Below are positions 17,146 to 27,558 of a stretch of 62,183 nucleotides of DNA, piece by piece. Numbering within the stretch: position 1 is the first letter of the stretch; every line of letters begins with the position of its first letter. A program made the position numbers and the translations under genes. Source of the DNA: Sedimentisphaerales bacterium (lineage in GTDB: Bacteria; Planctomycetota; Phycisphaerae; Sedimentisphaerales; Anaerobacaceae); NCBI GenBank assembly GCA_028282745.1, contig JANQHJ010000158.1:1-62183 (forward strand), read 5' to 3'. Below the pieces are notes generated by a model. It did no database searches. It saw only the letters and a program-made list of their open reading frames with translations, and was not told where the DNA came from.

Positions 17146-17616
17146 CACACTTCTAAATTCAGGCAAATCTGCAAATTAATTTCTTTTTTACACACTCAAA
17201 ATCTTTGACAAACAGTCCGCTTTTATAATCCTGACCACATAGCACAATTTCTTTGTTGGGTGATGAAGAAGAAAACGAAGGGGCAAGCGGTTATTCCCTC
17301 CTCGCAAACCGCTGCCCCTTTGAATTTTGTATTTTCATGTTTATAGTATCCAGCACATAGAATCTAACATCGAGTATCAAGAATCGAGACCCGCTTTTCT
17401 ATTGACAATTATCTATCTGGGCAACGAACATTTTGGAATGGGACATTTACCTATTCGTAAAAAAATTTTTGAAAATTATAAATTATCTTTTATAAGGAAG
17501 ATAGGGGTTGAAGAGGAGTTGGAAATTTCTTGATTGAATTATCAGAAAAATAGTTATTTAAATCTAATTAAAAATTCGCAATTCTTTTACCTCTGTGTCC
17601 TCTGTGATCTCTGTGG
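17146..17616. other. Intergenic region without a supportable gene
   Basis: It contains the terminator at 17279-17335, then AT-rich sequence with short dispersed motifs (ATCGAGTATCAAGAATCGAG near 17370 and a CTCTGTG-type imperfect run near 17590). Two short open frames here have no ribosome site and biased composition, and I do not call them. Confidence 0.6.
17279..17335 (+). terminator. Terminator after the sigma factor gene
   Basis: AGGGGCAAGCGGTT and AACCGCTGCCCCT pair over 13 bp with one bulged base. T-rich sequence (TTGAATTTTGTATTTTC) follows. It is the first strong hairpin after the sigma factor stop, about 130 bp away. Confidence 0.6.
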
Positions 17617-17901
17617 CTATAACTCATTTTCCTCGTCGCGCACGCGTACATTCTCCCTAAACGCCTCTGTCACATCCTGCGTCATCTTACGGAACTTGCG
17701 TCCCGCCAGGTATATCTTCCACGCCGTAGCGAAACATCCCGCCCCCATTATAAAGAACACTATCGCTGCAAGCAGTGCGAAGATTTCCGGAAACGCCAAT
17801 ATCATCACACCGAATCCGATCAGGAACAACCCACATACTATTATCCCACTGATCAAATTCTTACCGCCGCCCATCATAGAATTAGTAACAAATCGCAACA
17901 T
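17617..17901 (-). CDS. Small two-helix membrane protein
   Basis: 94 aa with two strongly hydrophobic helices (about residues 15-35, LISGIIVCGLFLIGFGVMIL, and 40-63) and a charged C-terminal tail (FRKMTQDVTEAFRENVRVRD). GAGGTG lies 7 nt before the ATG. It follows groEL on the same strand, but a strong terminator separates them, so it needs read-through or its own promoter. No family is recognised. Confidence 0.6.
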   Translation of the reverse strand: MLRFVTNSMMGGGKNLISGIIVCGLFLIGFGVMILAFPEIFALLAAIVFFIMGAGCFATAWKIYLAGRKFRKMTQDVTEAFRENVRVRDEENEL

Positions 17902-17911
17902 AATAACACCT

Positions 17912-17950
17912 CAAAAAATGTTAGCCCCGCCAACGACCGGCGGGGCTAAC
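17912..17950 (-). terminator. Strong intrinsic terminator of groEL
   Basis: Leftward: GTTAGCCCCGCC and GGCGGGGCTAAC form a perfect 12-bp stem with a 7-nt loop, followed by six T. It lies 47 bp after the groEL stop. Confidence 0.9.
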
Positions 17951-17996
17951 TATAATATTAGCAATTTACTATTCACTAATGACTATTAACTAACGA

Positions 17997-19810
<1,814 letters not shown>

Positions 19811-20101
19811 TTAGCTTTCGATCACTGCCAAAATATCCGATTCGCTCATGATGAGGTGCTCTTTACCGCCGAACTTGATCTCAGTACCGGCGTAACTTGT
19901 GAAAAGCACAACGTCGCCTTTCTTGACCTGCATTTTTTTGACAGACCCGTCATCGAGCGTTTTGCCATCGCCGACCGAGACGATCTTACCGCGCTGTGGT
20001 TTCTCCTTGGCGCTGTCCGGTAAAACGATGCCGCCCGCTGTCGTTGCCTCAGCCTCGAGCCGCTGAACGAGTACCTTGTCAAATAACGGTTTAATCTTCA
20101 T
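19811..20101 (-). CDS. groES: 10-kDa co-chaperonin GroES
   Basis: 96 aa. It starts [18 protein letters not shown], has the mobile loop ([20 protein letters not shown]) and ends [10 protein letters not shown], all typical. It caps the GroEL ring. GGAG sits upstream of the ATG. It precedes groEL on the same strand. Confidence 0.97.
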   Translation of the reverse strand: MKIKPLFDKVLVQRLEAEATTAGGIVLPDSAKEKPQRGKIVSVGDGKTLDDGSVKKMQVKKGDVVLFTSYAGTEIKFGGKEHLIMSESDILAVIES

Positions 20102-20148
20102 CTGGTCTTGCTCCTTTCAATATGTTTTTATGTCTTTATCGTTTCTTT

Positions 20149-20211
20149 GTCATTGCGAGGCCTGAGTCGTGTCCCGATGATGTTTATCGGGGCATCAGGC
20201 CGCGGCAATCT
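20149..20211. repeat. Palindromic repeat upstream of groES
   Basis: It starts with GTCATTGCGAGG and ends with GGCAATCT, as in murF. It folds into a long hairpin: ATTGC..GGCCTGA pairs with TCAGGCC..GCAAT, and an inner CCCGAT/ATCGGG stem lies around a GATGTTT loop. It lies 47 bp before the groES start, between it and the receiver-like gene. Confidence 0.85.
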
Positions 20212-20238
20212 CAAAATTTCAAAATCTTCATTATTTTC

Positions 20239-20646
20239 TTACGAAAAAATAAGCGAGTCATATCGCTTCACAAACAATCTGTTCAATAGGCCCTTTAAGA
20301 TGTCAATGTTCACCGGCTTGTCAACAACGCCGAAAACGTCCATATCCAGAACCTCGGTCAGTAAGTTCCTCTCAGGCTGCTTTTTCAAAACAATGCAGGG
20401 CACCATCGGATACTGCAGCCGGATGATCCTCAATACGCCCATCGCGTCAGCTGTGGCATCGGCGTCGATAATGGTCGTGTGGATCCGACGCTGGCTGAGG
20501 ATATTTACGAACTCGTTCGAGTCGCGGGCCATTAGCAAATTGACGCCGCGGGGCTCGAATAACTGACGCAGCGCGACCGGCCAGGCCCAGCCTGCCTGAC
20601 TGGCCAGTACGTTCATATGCTCAGTTGTACCCGTAGCTCTATTCAT
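20239..20646 (-). CDS. Receiver-like (CheY-fold) single-domain protein
   Basis: 135 aa. It has a CheY-like pattern: a beta strand ending in IIDADATADAMGVLRIIR, where the Asp of I-I-D-A-D would be the phospho-acceptor, then M-V-P-C-I-V-L-K-K (the Thr/Ser position is unclear) and V-V-D-K-P-V-N, which carries the conserved Lys. The N-terminal acidic pair is not evident, so it may be a degenerate receiver. No output domain or kinase is adjacent. It lies upstream of groES on the same strand. Confidence 0.65.
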   Translation of the reverse strand: MNRATGTTEHMNVLASQAGWAWPVALRQLFEPRGVNLLMARDSNEFVNILSQRRIHTTIIDADATADAMGVLRIIRLQYPMVPCIVLKKQPERNLLTEVLDMDVFGVVDKPVNIDILKGLLNRLFVKRYDSLIFS

Positions 20647-20751
20647 AGCTGTATATTATTTCGCAAATCTTGTGCCAAAGGCCTTATCAGGCTGACCTTA
20701 GTTTTAACATCTTGTTTTATAAGAGCTTATGGCGATGTGCATTTTTGCCCT

Positions 20752-20774
20752 CAGCCTGCAAAAATAGCAGGCTG
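20752..20774. other. Intergenic hairpin
   Basis: CAGCCTGC and GCAGGCTG form a perfect 8-bp stem with a 7-nt A-rich loop in the divergent gap between the receiver-like gene and the lipoprotein. No T-run follows on either strand, so it is more likely regulatory or repeat-derived than a terminator. Confidence 0.4.
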
Positions 20775-20925
20775 GTTCCCATTTAACCTGTCAAAATGGC
20801 AGAAAAGGGAATTTATCATAAGAAACGTTGATTTTGGTGACTAAAGGGATTATATTGGCCCTTATATGGGAGATTGAGGCTATTGGCAGGGAAGTTTTAA
20901 TATTTGCGAGTTTGGGAGAAACGAT

Positions 20926-21537
20926 ATGTCAGCTTTCGGGATAAAGGTAAATCAATACAGGGTCATCGCAGTAATTTCTTGCGCAATATGTCTGTTCTGG
21001 GCGGGCTGTGAAAGTGACAGCCAGAGCAGGATAAGCGGCGGAGCCACAGCAAAACTAACCGCCGGGCCGATGACCAAGGCTGAAGCGGCGACGGAACTGC
21101 AATCTTTGATACGTAACAGTAAAGGGACATCGGTATATCATCAGGGATTCAAACCTAAAGCCAAGCCGCCATGTCCGCTGCCGGAATGGTCGCCGAGGGA
21201 GATATTCCTGGTCTATGAAGATTCTATGAGAACTACTTATATGACCCAGCACTGGAGAGATGAAAAGAAAGCAGGTGGTTACTATACATGGGAGAGGTGG
21301 AGTGGCTATAGAGATAAAGTTACAAGCCATGTCTTTGTAATGAATTTCGCAGATGTTACTCGAATGGAGATAGGTAAAAGTCCTTTCAGTAAGCTTATCA
21401 CTTTTTATATTTACTATCAGCCGGACAATTCGATCGAGTATGTCTTCAAACTAAGATTCTCTAAAAAGCCGAATGGCAGTGCGAAGGAAAAGGCAACTAT
21501 CAAGGCCCTGAAAATTCTATGCCCACAGCTTAGATAA
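20926..21537 (+). CDS. Putative lipoprotein of unknown function
   Basis: 203 aa. The N-terminus has a hydrophobic stretch ending in FWAGC (Cys28), which fits a lipobox. The mature part holds Lys/Pro-rich and aromatic segments (TTYMTQHWRDEKKAGGYYTW; FYIYYQPDNSIEYVFKLRFS). I recognise no family. GGGAGAAACG precedes the ATG. Confidence 0.65.
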   Translation: MSAFGIKVNQYRVIAVISCAICLFWAGCESDSQSRISGGATAKLTAGPMTKAEAATELQSLIRNSKGTSVYHQGFKPKAKPPCPLPEWSPREIFLVYEDSMRTTYMTQHWRDEKKAGGYYTWERWSGYRDKVTSHVFVMNFADVTRMEIGKSPFSKLITFYIYYQPDNSIEYVFKLRFSKKPNGSAKEKATIKALKILCPQLR

Positions 21538-21634
21538 AAATTTATCTGCCAGGATGGCAGGGGAGCATAGTTCATTTCTTTTGACATTAAATCTATACTC
21601 AGTACTGATTTTTTCATCTTTTATGAAAAAGAGC

Positions 21635-21663
21635 TTGACAAAACAATCGCTTTGTGTTATATA
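21635..21663 (+). promoter_or_regulatory. Strong promoter with no obvious gene
   Basis: TTGACA (21635-21640), a 17-bp spacer and TATATA (21658-21663). The nearest convincing gene (22126) is about 460 bp away and has its own promoter, so this could drive a small RNA. Confidence 0.45.
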
Positions 21664-22056
21664 ATTACTAAACAACCAAACAAGGCCATTTTTAATCCTG
21701 AAACCCATGATTAACCCTTCAATAAATACTATTACAAAGAACTCGAAACAGATAACTGGGTACGTAATTTGTGCAACAATACCAAGTGTCCAATTATATC
21801 TTTTTATGCAAAATTTATCCGCCATAGCCTTGGCGAAGGAGGACAAAGCCAAACAAACCCAATTATTTAGCACCCAAGCCGGCTTGGGAGGTATGAAGTT
21901 TGATCCGAGAAAATACGTGTACACCGTGGTTACTAAAAATATGAAAAACGAACCCAATTCTTAGAACGCAAAAATAACACAAATGATAATGGGAAAAGGA
22001 GATAAATCAAAACTACATTTTTGTAGAAAGCCAAAAACGAACCCAATTAAAGCCAA

Positions 22057-22084
22057 TTGACAAAAGGGCAGTGGTGGTTAGAAT
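22057..22084 (+). promoter_or_regulatory. Promoter of the prenyltransferase gene
   Basis: TTGACA (22057-22062), a 16-bp spacer and TAGAAT (22079-22084), about 40 bp before the ATG at 22126. Confidence 0.55.
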
Positions 22085-22125
22085 CGGCGGTTTGTGGTTG
22101 ATGTTAGTTCTTTGAGGATTTTTAG

Positions 22126-23043
22126 ATGGAGCCGATCAAGGTTTATATCGGGGCAATTCAGCCTAAGTTTCTCGTCGCAAGTGCGGTGCCGGTATTGGTA
22201 GGCTCGGCGCTCGGATTTGCGGTGGCAGGGGGATTTAGCTGGGGGTATTTTCTGCTGGCACTATTTTCAATAGTGTTTATCCACGGCGGCTCGAATATGC
22301 TCAACGATTATTTCGATCATCTAACCGGCGCGGACTGGGTGAATAAGATCGGCTGTCCATTCTCCGGCGGCAGCAGGTATATCCAGGAAGGTTTGCTGAC
22401 GCCAAAGGCGATATTGATCGAAGCTATGGTGCTTGTTAGTATCGGCTGTTTGTTAGGCCTGGTGTTATTGGTACTGACAAAGAGTTTAGTTATATTGACG
22501 CTCGGTCTAATCGGTGTGGCAGGCGGAGTGTTTTATACTGCCTGGCCGTTTAAATTGTGCTATCGCGGGGTGGGCGAGATAGCGATAGCGTTTTTGTTCG
22601 GGATACTGCCGGTGAGCGGGGCGTATTACCTGCAGGCTGGTGTGCTGGATGGGCACGTGGCCGGGCCTGCTGTTATAGTTGGATTACTTATATTTCTTGT
22701 GATATTGATCAATGAATTTCCCGACATCGAGCCGGACGCTTCGAGTGAGAAAAAAACGATGGTAGTGCGGTTCGGTTTTGCGCCGTGCATAATAATATAC
22801 CGGGCAGCTTTGGCAGGCAGTTATATGGCTGCGATCCTGGCAGGGATCTTTGACAAATCGTTAATCATTGCAGCTAGTGTATATCTGCTCACATTGCCGC
22901 TGGGGATAAAAGTTTTCATATTATGCAATGAGAAGGAATTAAGAACACCCGGACAATTCAGAGTCAACGCGATGACGATACTGCTGCATGCGTTAGGCGG
23001 GCTTACCCTTACCGTTGGGTATATAGTGTGCGGCGTGTTTTAA
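22126..23043 (+). CDS. UbiA-superfamily prenyltransferase, MenA-like
   Basis: 305 aa with eight to nine membrane helices. The first Asp motif is M-L-N-D-Y-F-D-H-x-x-G-A-D (about residues 60-72) and the second E-F-P-D-I-E-P-D (about 199-206), the two metal-diphosphate binding sites of the superfamily. The spacing and N-D-Y-F-D form are closest to MenA (1,4-dihydroxy-2-naphthoate polyprenyltransferase, menaquinone synthesis). Other UbiA branches, including archaeal-lipid types, cannot be excluded, and no other menaquinone gene is in the window. GAGG precedes the ATG. Confidence 0.82.
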   Translation: MEPIKVYIGAIQPKFLVASAVPVLVGSALGFAVAGGFSWGYFLLALFSIVFIHGGSNMLNDYFDHLTGADWVNKIGCPFSGGSRYIQEGLLTPKAILIEAMVLVSIGCLLGLVLLVLTKSLVILTLGLIGVAGGVFYTAWPFKLCYRGVGEIAIAFLFGILPVSGAYYLQAGVLDGHVAGPAVIVGLLIFLVILINEFPDIEPDASSEKKTMVVRFGFAPCIIIYRAALAGSYMAAILAGIFDKSLIIAASVYLLTLPLGIKVFILCNEKELRTPGQFRVNAMTILLHALGGLTLTVGYIVCGVF

Positions 23044-23084
23044 AACTTATTGATTATTGTTCTTGTTAGCCGTACACTTGCCGC

Positions 23085-23933
23085 ATGGCTAAACGCATGA
23101 TAATTAATGCGGATGATTTCGGCGGGTCGCAGTCGGTGAACGAGGCGATCCGAACGGCGCACGAGCGTGGTATCGTCACAAGTGCGACTATGATGGCGAA
23201 TATGCCGGCCGCCGAGGCTGCGGTTTCGATAGCTAAAAGACTGCCGAAGTTGGGTGTTGGCGTGCATCTTAATCTGTTTACCGGCGAGCCGTTGTCGAAG
23301 GATGAAAGGGTGACAAGACTCGTCGATAAGGATGGCCGGTTCTGCTGTTCCCCGTGGCAATTGTCACTGTTGTCAGTATTTTCGCATCGGGTAAGGGCGG
23401 CGATGACAATCGAGATGGAGGCTCAGATCGAATGGCTGATCAAGGCTGGGATCGAGCCGATGAATCTTGATTCGCATAAGCATATACACTTTTTCCCGCC
23501 GGTCTATCGAATGGTTTGCCGGCTGGCCCAGAAGTATGGTATCCGGGCTGTGCGGTGGTGCTATGAGCCTTCTGAGCTGGGGTATTCGCCGTGGCCGTTG
23601 TCGAACAAGGAGGGCAGGAGAAGTGCGGCTAACCTGAGAGTGATGGCGAAGACCAACCGGCTGGGTGGGGGTAAGTTTGCTAAGACGCAAAGGCTGTACG
23701 GCGTGACACATCTTGGACACGTTGACAGTAATTATTTTAAGTCTATTTGCGTTTATAATACCTGCGAGGTAGCCGAGATAATGACGCATCCGGCAATGGA
23801 GAATGATGCAGGGAGTAAGGATATTCCGTGGAAGCCGAAGGGCAAAACAGAGCTTGATGCTCTTTGCGAGGAGAAGACGAGAAGATATTTCGATGAGGCG
23901 CAGGTAGAGTTGATAAATTACGGCAATATTTAA
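23085..23933 (+). CDS. ChbG/YdjC-family carbohydrate deacetylase (HpnK-like)
   Basis: 282 aa. The family signature is complete: IINADDFGGSQSVNEAI with the metal-binding D-D, a later G-V-G-V-H-L-N-L-F-T-G-x-P and DSHKHIHFFPPVYR. YdjC proteins are metal-dependent deacetylases of N-acetylated sugars, and some (HpnK) are linked to hopanoid synthesis. No hopanoid genes are seen here, so the substrate is open. It follows the prenyltransferase by 41 bp and ends 7 bp from the convergent threonine synthase. Confidence 0.88.
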   Translation: MAKRMIINADDFGGSQSVNEAIRTAHERGIVTSATMMANMPAAEAAVSIAKRLPKLGVGVHLNLFTGEPLSKDERVTRLVDKDGRFCCSPWQLSLLSVFSHRVRAAMTIEMEAQIEWLIKAGIEPMNLDSHKHIHFFPPVYRMVCRLAQKYGIRAVRWCYEPSELGYSPWPLSNKEGRRSAANLRVMAKTNRLGGGKFAKTQRLYGVTHLGHVDSNYFKSICVYNTCEVAEIMTHPAMENDAGSKDIPWKPKGKTELDALCEEKTRRYFDEAQVELINYGNI

Positions 23934-23940
23934 ATTTGAT

Positions 23941-25299
23941 TTATTTGATCAACTTAATAATTTCCTGCAGGTCGTTTGCAACTTCGACAGGAGGATTACT
24001 GAATTGACCTTCAAGATCTTTATGGTAGTTTACCGTAAGATTGGGATCCTTTAAGACGTGGCCGGTCAATACGCATGCGACACGGGCGTCTTTGTCGATA
24101 GTACCATCTGCTAATAAGTGTCTTAGCCCGGCGACAGTAGCAGCGGAAGCAGGTTCGCAGCCTAAGCCGTATTTACCGATCAAGGCCTTTGCGTCTTTGA
24201 TCTCTTCGTCCGGCACAGCCATGACAAGGCCGTTGCAGACATCAATAGCACGGAGACACTTTTTGAGATTAACAGGTCTTGATATTTCGATTGCCGAGGC
24301 TATGGTGTGAGGAGAAAAGTTCTTAGCAGTCAGGTCAGCGTAATAATCATCTATTATTTTTTGGTCAACGTTGCCGTCGTTCCATTTCAGACCTTTGTTA
24401 TTTACGAGGTCATTTAAGGTGTCGGCGCCGGTTGAGTTAATTATAACCAGTCTTGGAATGCGATCTATCAGGCCGAGTTCTTTTAGTTCGTAGAATGCTT
24501 TACCGAATGAGCTGGAGTTGCCAAGGTTTCCGCCAGGTACGAGGATCCAGTCGGGTACCTGCCAGCCTAAGGCTTCGATGATGCGGAACATGATGGTCTT
24601 TTGGCCTTCCAGGCGGTAAGGATTCAGTGAGTTCAGCAGATACAAGCCGAGTTCGTTACAAACGTCCTGAACCTGTTTCATGCAGTCGTCGAAGTCGCCG
24701 TGAATCTGTATTGTCTGAGCACCGTAGTCCATGGCCTGTGAAAGTTTGCCGAAAGCGATCCTGCCGGTTCCGATGAAAACGGTGCATTTAATGCCGCACT
24801 TATGAGCGTAGAGAGCGACCGAGGCAGAAGTGTTGCCGGTCGATGCGCAGGCGCAGGATTTTGCTCCGACCATCATTGCGTGACTAAGGGCGGCAGTCAT
24901 ACCGTTATCTTTGAATGAGCCTGAAGGATTGAGGCCTTCGTATTGCAAGTGAAGGCAGTCTGGTTTCATTCCTAAATGCTCTGCTATTGCGCAGTTTTGC
25001 TCTAATATAGTTTGGCCTTCGCCGACTGAGACCTTGTTCTTGTCGGGGCAGAAGTTCAGCAGTTCGCGGAATCGCCATACGCCGGAGAAATCCAGACGAT
25101 TATCACGCGTTGCCCAGCGTTTGCCAAAGTTACTGAGTTTGCCGGGTAGTTCGATCTTGTCCCAGTTATAAAGAGTGTCGAGTAGCTCGCCACATTTGGG
25201 GCATTTATATAGAACTTCCATACAGTCAAACTGAGCCCGGCACGCGGGATTTATGCACTGTACATACGCCTGAGATTTGGAATTATTATCAGTCATCAA
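23941..25299 (-). CDS. thrC: Threonine synthase
   Basis: 452 aa. The N-terminus has a four-Cys zinc ribbon (Cys15, Cys20, Cys33, Cys36). The pyridoxal-phosphate lysine is Lys130 in NPSGSFKDNGM, and STGNTSAS and VPGGNLGNS are the phosphate and cofactor loops. It converts O-phosphohomoserine to threonine. The length and zinc ribbon fit the archaeal/plant-like class of ThrC. AGGAG lies 7 nt before the ATG. Confidence 0.93.
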   Translation of the reverse strand: MMTDNNSKSQAYVQCINPACRAQFDCMEVLYKCPKCGELLDTLYNWDKIELPGKLSNFGKRWATRDNRLDFSGVWRFRELLNFCPDKNKVSVGEGQTILEQNCAIAEHLGMKPDCLHLQYEGLNPSGSFKDNGMTAALSHAMMVGAKSCACASTGNTSASVALYAHKCGIKCTVFIGTGRIAFGKLSQAMDYGAQTIQIHGDFDDCMKQVQDVCNELGLYLLNSLNPYRLEGQKTIMFRIIEALGWQVPDWILVPGGNLGNSSSFGKAFYELKELGLIDRIPRLVIINSTGADTLNDLVNNKGLKWNDGNVDQKIIDDYYADLTAKNFSPHTIASAIEISRPVNLKKCLRAIDVCNGLVMAVPDEEIKDAKALIGKYGLGCEPASAATVAGLRHLLADGTIDKDARVACVLTGHVLKDPNLTVNYHKDLEGQFSNPPVEVANDLQEIIKLIK

Positions 25300-25377
25300 T
25301 TACTCCTGTCGGGCAAAACGAGCATTATAATAAGAAGTCGGCAGGATTTGAATAAAAAATAGCGGAGTTTCGCAAGA

Positions 25378-26142
25378 TTAGCTGTTTAACTTATCAATCA
25401 GAGTGGGCAACTGGGAAATAGTCTCTATTTTGTGGGCTCCTGGGGGGAGTTTTTTGCTGTTATTTGTGTAAGCTTTTTTGAGTACGGCTGTCATGCCGAG
25501 TTTTAGCGAAGGGCGGACATCTTTATCGAGACGGTCGCCGACATACATTATATTCTCGAATTTTTCGTCAATTCCATCAGCGGCAATTTGGAATATGTGC
25601 TTGCTGGGCTTTCGATACTTAAACTGGTATGAATACATCCTGATATCGAAGCAATCAAGAAAGCCCGCTTGTGCCATTTGCTTTTCGAGGGCGTAGGCAT
25701 GGACAAAAGTATTTGAAAGGATGCCTAATTTGATGCCCATGTCTTTTAGCTTATCAAGAGTTCCTTTGAGGTCTGGTTCAATTACTGCTTCTCTGCTTAG
25801 CGGTTCGTACCACAGCCATGCAAGTTCGGCCCATTGATGCTCCTCTAATTTTATGCCTTTTCTGGAGTTGATCTTTCTGAGCAGTTCAAGTGAATCGAAA
25901 TCCCTGCGTTTAAAGTGAGATATAAGCCAGTTCCACCTGACGGCGGCGAGGTTTCGCCAGCAGTAGGGCTTGAAATCTTCGAGTGGCTGGTCAAGGCTTT
26001 TCAGGTATTCGTATGTGTGCTTAGCGCCTTCTTTGAAGAGCTTGCCAATGTCAACTTTTCCAAAATTCAGAATGGTCTCGCCAAGATCGAAGAGAATCGC
26101 ACGAATCCTGGTTTTACAGCTTGTACCTAAAACTTGCTGCAC
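25378..26142 (-). CDS. HAD-superfamily hydrolase
   Basis: 254 aa. All four HAD motifs are visible: ILFDLGETI (nucleophile Asp), GILSNTF, the Lys region Q-F-K-Y-R-K-P, and YVGDRLDKDV. The second Asp of the usual D-x-D is Gly here (D-L-G-E-T), as in a subset of HAD-IA proteins, so phosphatase activity is not certain. It starts with GTG after AGGAAGGG. It lies between thrC and the citrate-synthase-like gene on the same strand. Confidence 0.82.
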   Translation of the reverse strand: MQQVLGTSCKTRIRAILFDLGETILNFGKVDIGKLFKEGAKHTYEYLKSLDQPLEDFKPYCWRNLAAVRWNWLISHFKRRDFDSLELLRKINSRKGIKLEEHQWAELAWLWYEPLSREAVIEPDLKGTLDKLKDMGIKLGILSNTFVHAYALEKQMAQAGFLDCFDIRMYSYQFKYRKPSKHIFQIAADGIDEKFENIMYVGDRLDKDVRPSLKLGMTAVLKKAYTNNSKKLPPGAHKIETISQLPTLIDKLNS

Positions 26143-26179
26143 AATAAGAATCCCTTCCTGAATTTCAAAATCCTAAATC

Positions 26180-27508
26180 CTATTTTTGTTTTGGCAGGTC
26201 ATCTTCGAAAGCTTCTTTGACCCATGCGAACATTTCATTGTCGCTGATGGCAGAGACCCTGTTAGCTGCGTATTCGTTGTCAACTCTATCTTTGATTTTG
26301 TGGACCCGTGCATCATGTTTCGGAATATTGATGTCGTAGTGCGCCTCGATCCAGTGCTTGATACCAGCGGCACCGGCTTTGTCGGTGATAGCGACGCCGA
26401 CAGGACGGTTCAAAATTTTGTCGGTATCGAAGCAGTTGTAAATCTCTTCATTCTTCTGCAGGCCGTCCGCATGGATACCGGCGCGAGTGACATTAAAATC
26501 AGCTCCGACGAGCGGATAGTTTGTCGGTATGGAGAAGTTCAGTTCCCTCTCGGCGTATTGAGCGAGTTCTGTAATCGCGCTGTAGTCAACCTTTGGATTC
26601 ATGCCTTTTATCTGGGCGTGCTCTACGACCATAGCTTCGAGTGGCGGATTACCCGTCCTCTCACCGAAACCGAATACGGCACAGTTGGCAGCGGAGCAGC
26701 CATACATCCACGCGGTAGCGGCGTCAACTTGAACCTTGTGCATGTCGTTGTGGCCGTGCCATTCGAGTGCTTCAGCAGGTACGCCTGCCTTGCGGAGCCC
26801 GGCTATTAATTTGGGAACCGACCTTGGAAGATCAGCTTTATCCCATGGGACACCGAAGCCGAGTGTGTCACAAAGGCGGATCTTTACGGGCATTTTATAT
26901 TCGTCCGACAAAGCCATGAGGTCCTCGGCGAATGGTAAAACAAAACCTTCGAAATCTGCGCGGGTAACGTCTTCAAAGTGGCAGCGAGGAATAACGCCGT
27001 TATCCAAAGCTGCTCTTGCGATATCGAGGTAAGCGTTGAGAGCCTGCTGGCGAGTACGCCTTAGCTTTAAGAAAATGTGGTAGTCACTAGCGCTTGTGAG
27101 GATACCGGTTTCTTTTAAACCCATTTGCTTTACGAGTTTGAAGTCTTCGGCAACGGCACGTATCCAGCCTGTGATTTCTGGGTATTTGTAGCCGCGTTCC
27201 TGGCAGAGTTCGACGGCTTTTCGGTCACGCTCTGAGTACAGGAAGAATTCGCACTGGCGGATCAGGCCTGTGTCGTTGTCGATTTTGTGCATCAGATCGT
27301 AAACGTGGAGTATCTGCTCGGGTGTATATGGCGGACGGGCCTGTTGGCCGTCACGGAAAGTAGTGTCCGTGATCCATATATCATCGGGCATTTCCATATC
27401 CACGCCTTGATCGGTGAAAGATACCCTTGGAAACTCGCTGTACGGAAATGTGTCGCGATATAGATTAGGCTCATTGACATCCGCCAATTTATATTGTTTT
27501 TCTGCCAT
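26180..27508 (-). CDS. HMGL-like acyltransferase, probable Re-citrate synthase
   Basis: 442 aa from the ATG at 27506-27508, which has TTGGAG upstream. The family signature D-T-T-F-R-D-G-Q-Q-A-R-P-P-Y-T (after WITD) and the metal-site H-G-H-N-D block belong to the isopropylmalate/homocitrate/citramalate synthase family. The N-terminus N-L-Y-R-D-x-F-P-Y and the whole R-P-P-Y-T context match, as I recall them, the Re-face citrate synthases of anaerobes. These make citrate from oxaloacetate and acetyl-CoA with stereochemistry opposite to ordinary citrate synthase. 2-isopropylmalate or homocitrate synthase is the alternative. The open frame continues upstream through the tRNA-Leu gene, but that extension is not coding. 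Confidence 0.72.
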   Translation of the reverse strand: MAEKQYKLADVNEPNLYRDTFPYSEFPRVSFTDQGVDMEMPDDIWITDTTFRDGQQARPPYTPEQILHVYDLMHKIDNDTGLIRQCEFFLYSERDRKAVELCQERGYKYPEITGWIRAVAEDFKLVKQMGLKETGILTSASDYHIFLKLRRTRQQALNAYLDIARAALDNGVIPRCHFEDVTRADFEGFVLPFAEDLMALSDEYKMPVKIRLCDTLGFGVPWDKADLPRSVPKLIAGLRKAGVPAEALEWHGHNDMHKVQVDAATAWMYGCSAANCAVFGFGERTGNPPLEAMVVEHAQIKGMNPKVDYSAITELAQYAERELNFSIPTNYPLVGADFNVTRAGIHADGLQKNEEIYNCFDTDKILNRPVGVAITDKAGAAGIKHWIEAHYDINIPKHDARVHKIKDRVDNEYAANRVSAISDNEMFAWVKEAFEDDLPKQK

Positions 27509-27519
27509 ATTAAACTCCA

Positions 27520-27558
27520 ACTTAAAACTAAAAACTAAGAACTTAAAACTAAAAACTA
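27520..27558. repeat. Tandem 21-bp AT-rich repeat
   Basis: The unit ACTTAAAACTAAAAACTA plus a 3-bp spacer occurs twice in direct succession between tRNA-Leu and the citrate-synthase-like gene. It is simple AT-rich spacer sequence. Confidence 0.6.

Larger units (their letters stand above)
21538..22125. other. 588-bp intergenic region with dispersed repeats
   Basis: It holds a hairpin CTGCCAGGATGGCAG (21546-21560), a good promoter at 21635-21663 and a 16-bp exact direct repeat AAAAACGAACCCAATT at 21944-21959 and 22033-22048, with a weaker copy near 21852. An 85-codon frame at 21707-21964 has no ribosome site and ends inside one repeat copy, so I treat it as repeat-derived and not as a gene. 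Confidence 0.6.

Noticed and set aside
17327-17989. Rightward frames of 68 and 151 codons between the sigma factor and groEL
   Set aside because: The second overlaps the small membrane-protein gene and the groEL terminator; neither has a ribosome site, and the first is repeat-rich.
19811-20240. CIRCE heat-shock operator upstream of groES
   Set aside because: No TTAGCACTC/GAGTGCTAA pair was found; the only inverted structure is the dispersed palindrome.
21707-21964. 85-codon frame downstream of the orphan promoter
   Set aside because: No ribosome site; its end lies inside a 16-bp dispersed repeat. Kept only as part of the repeat region.
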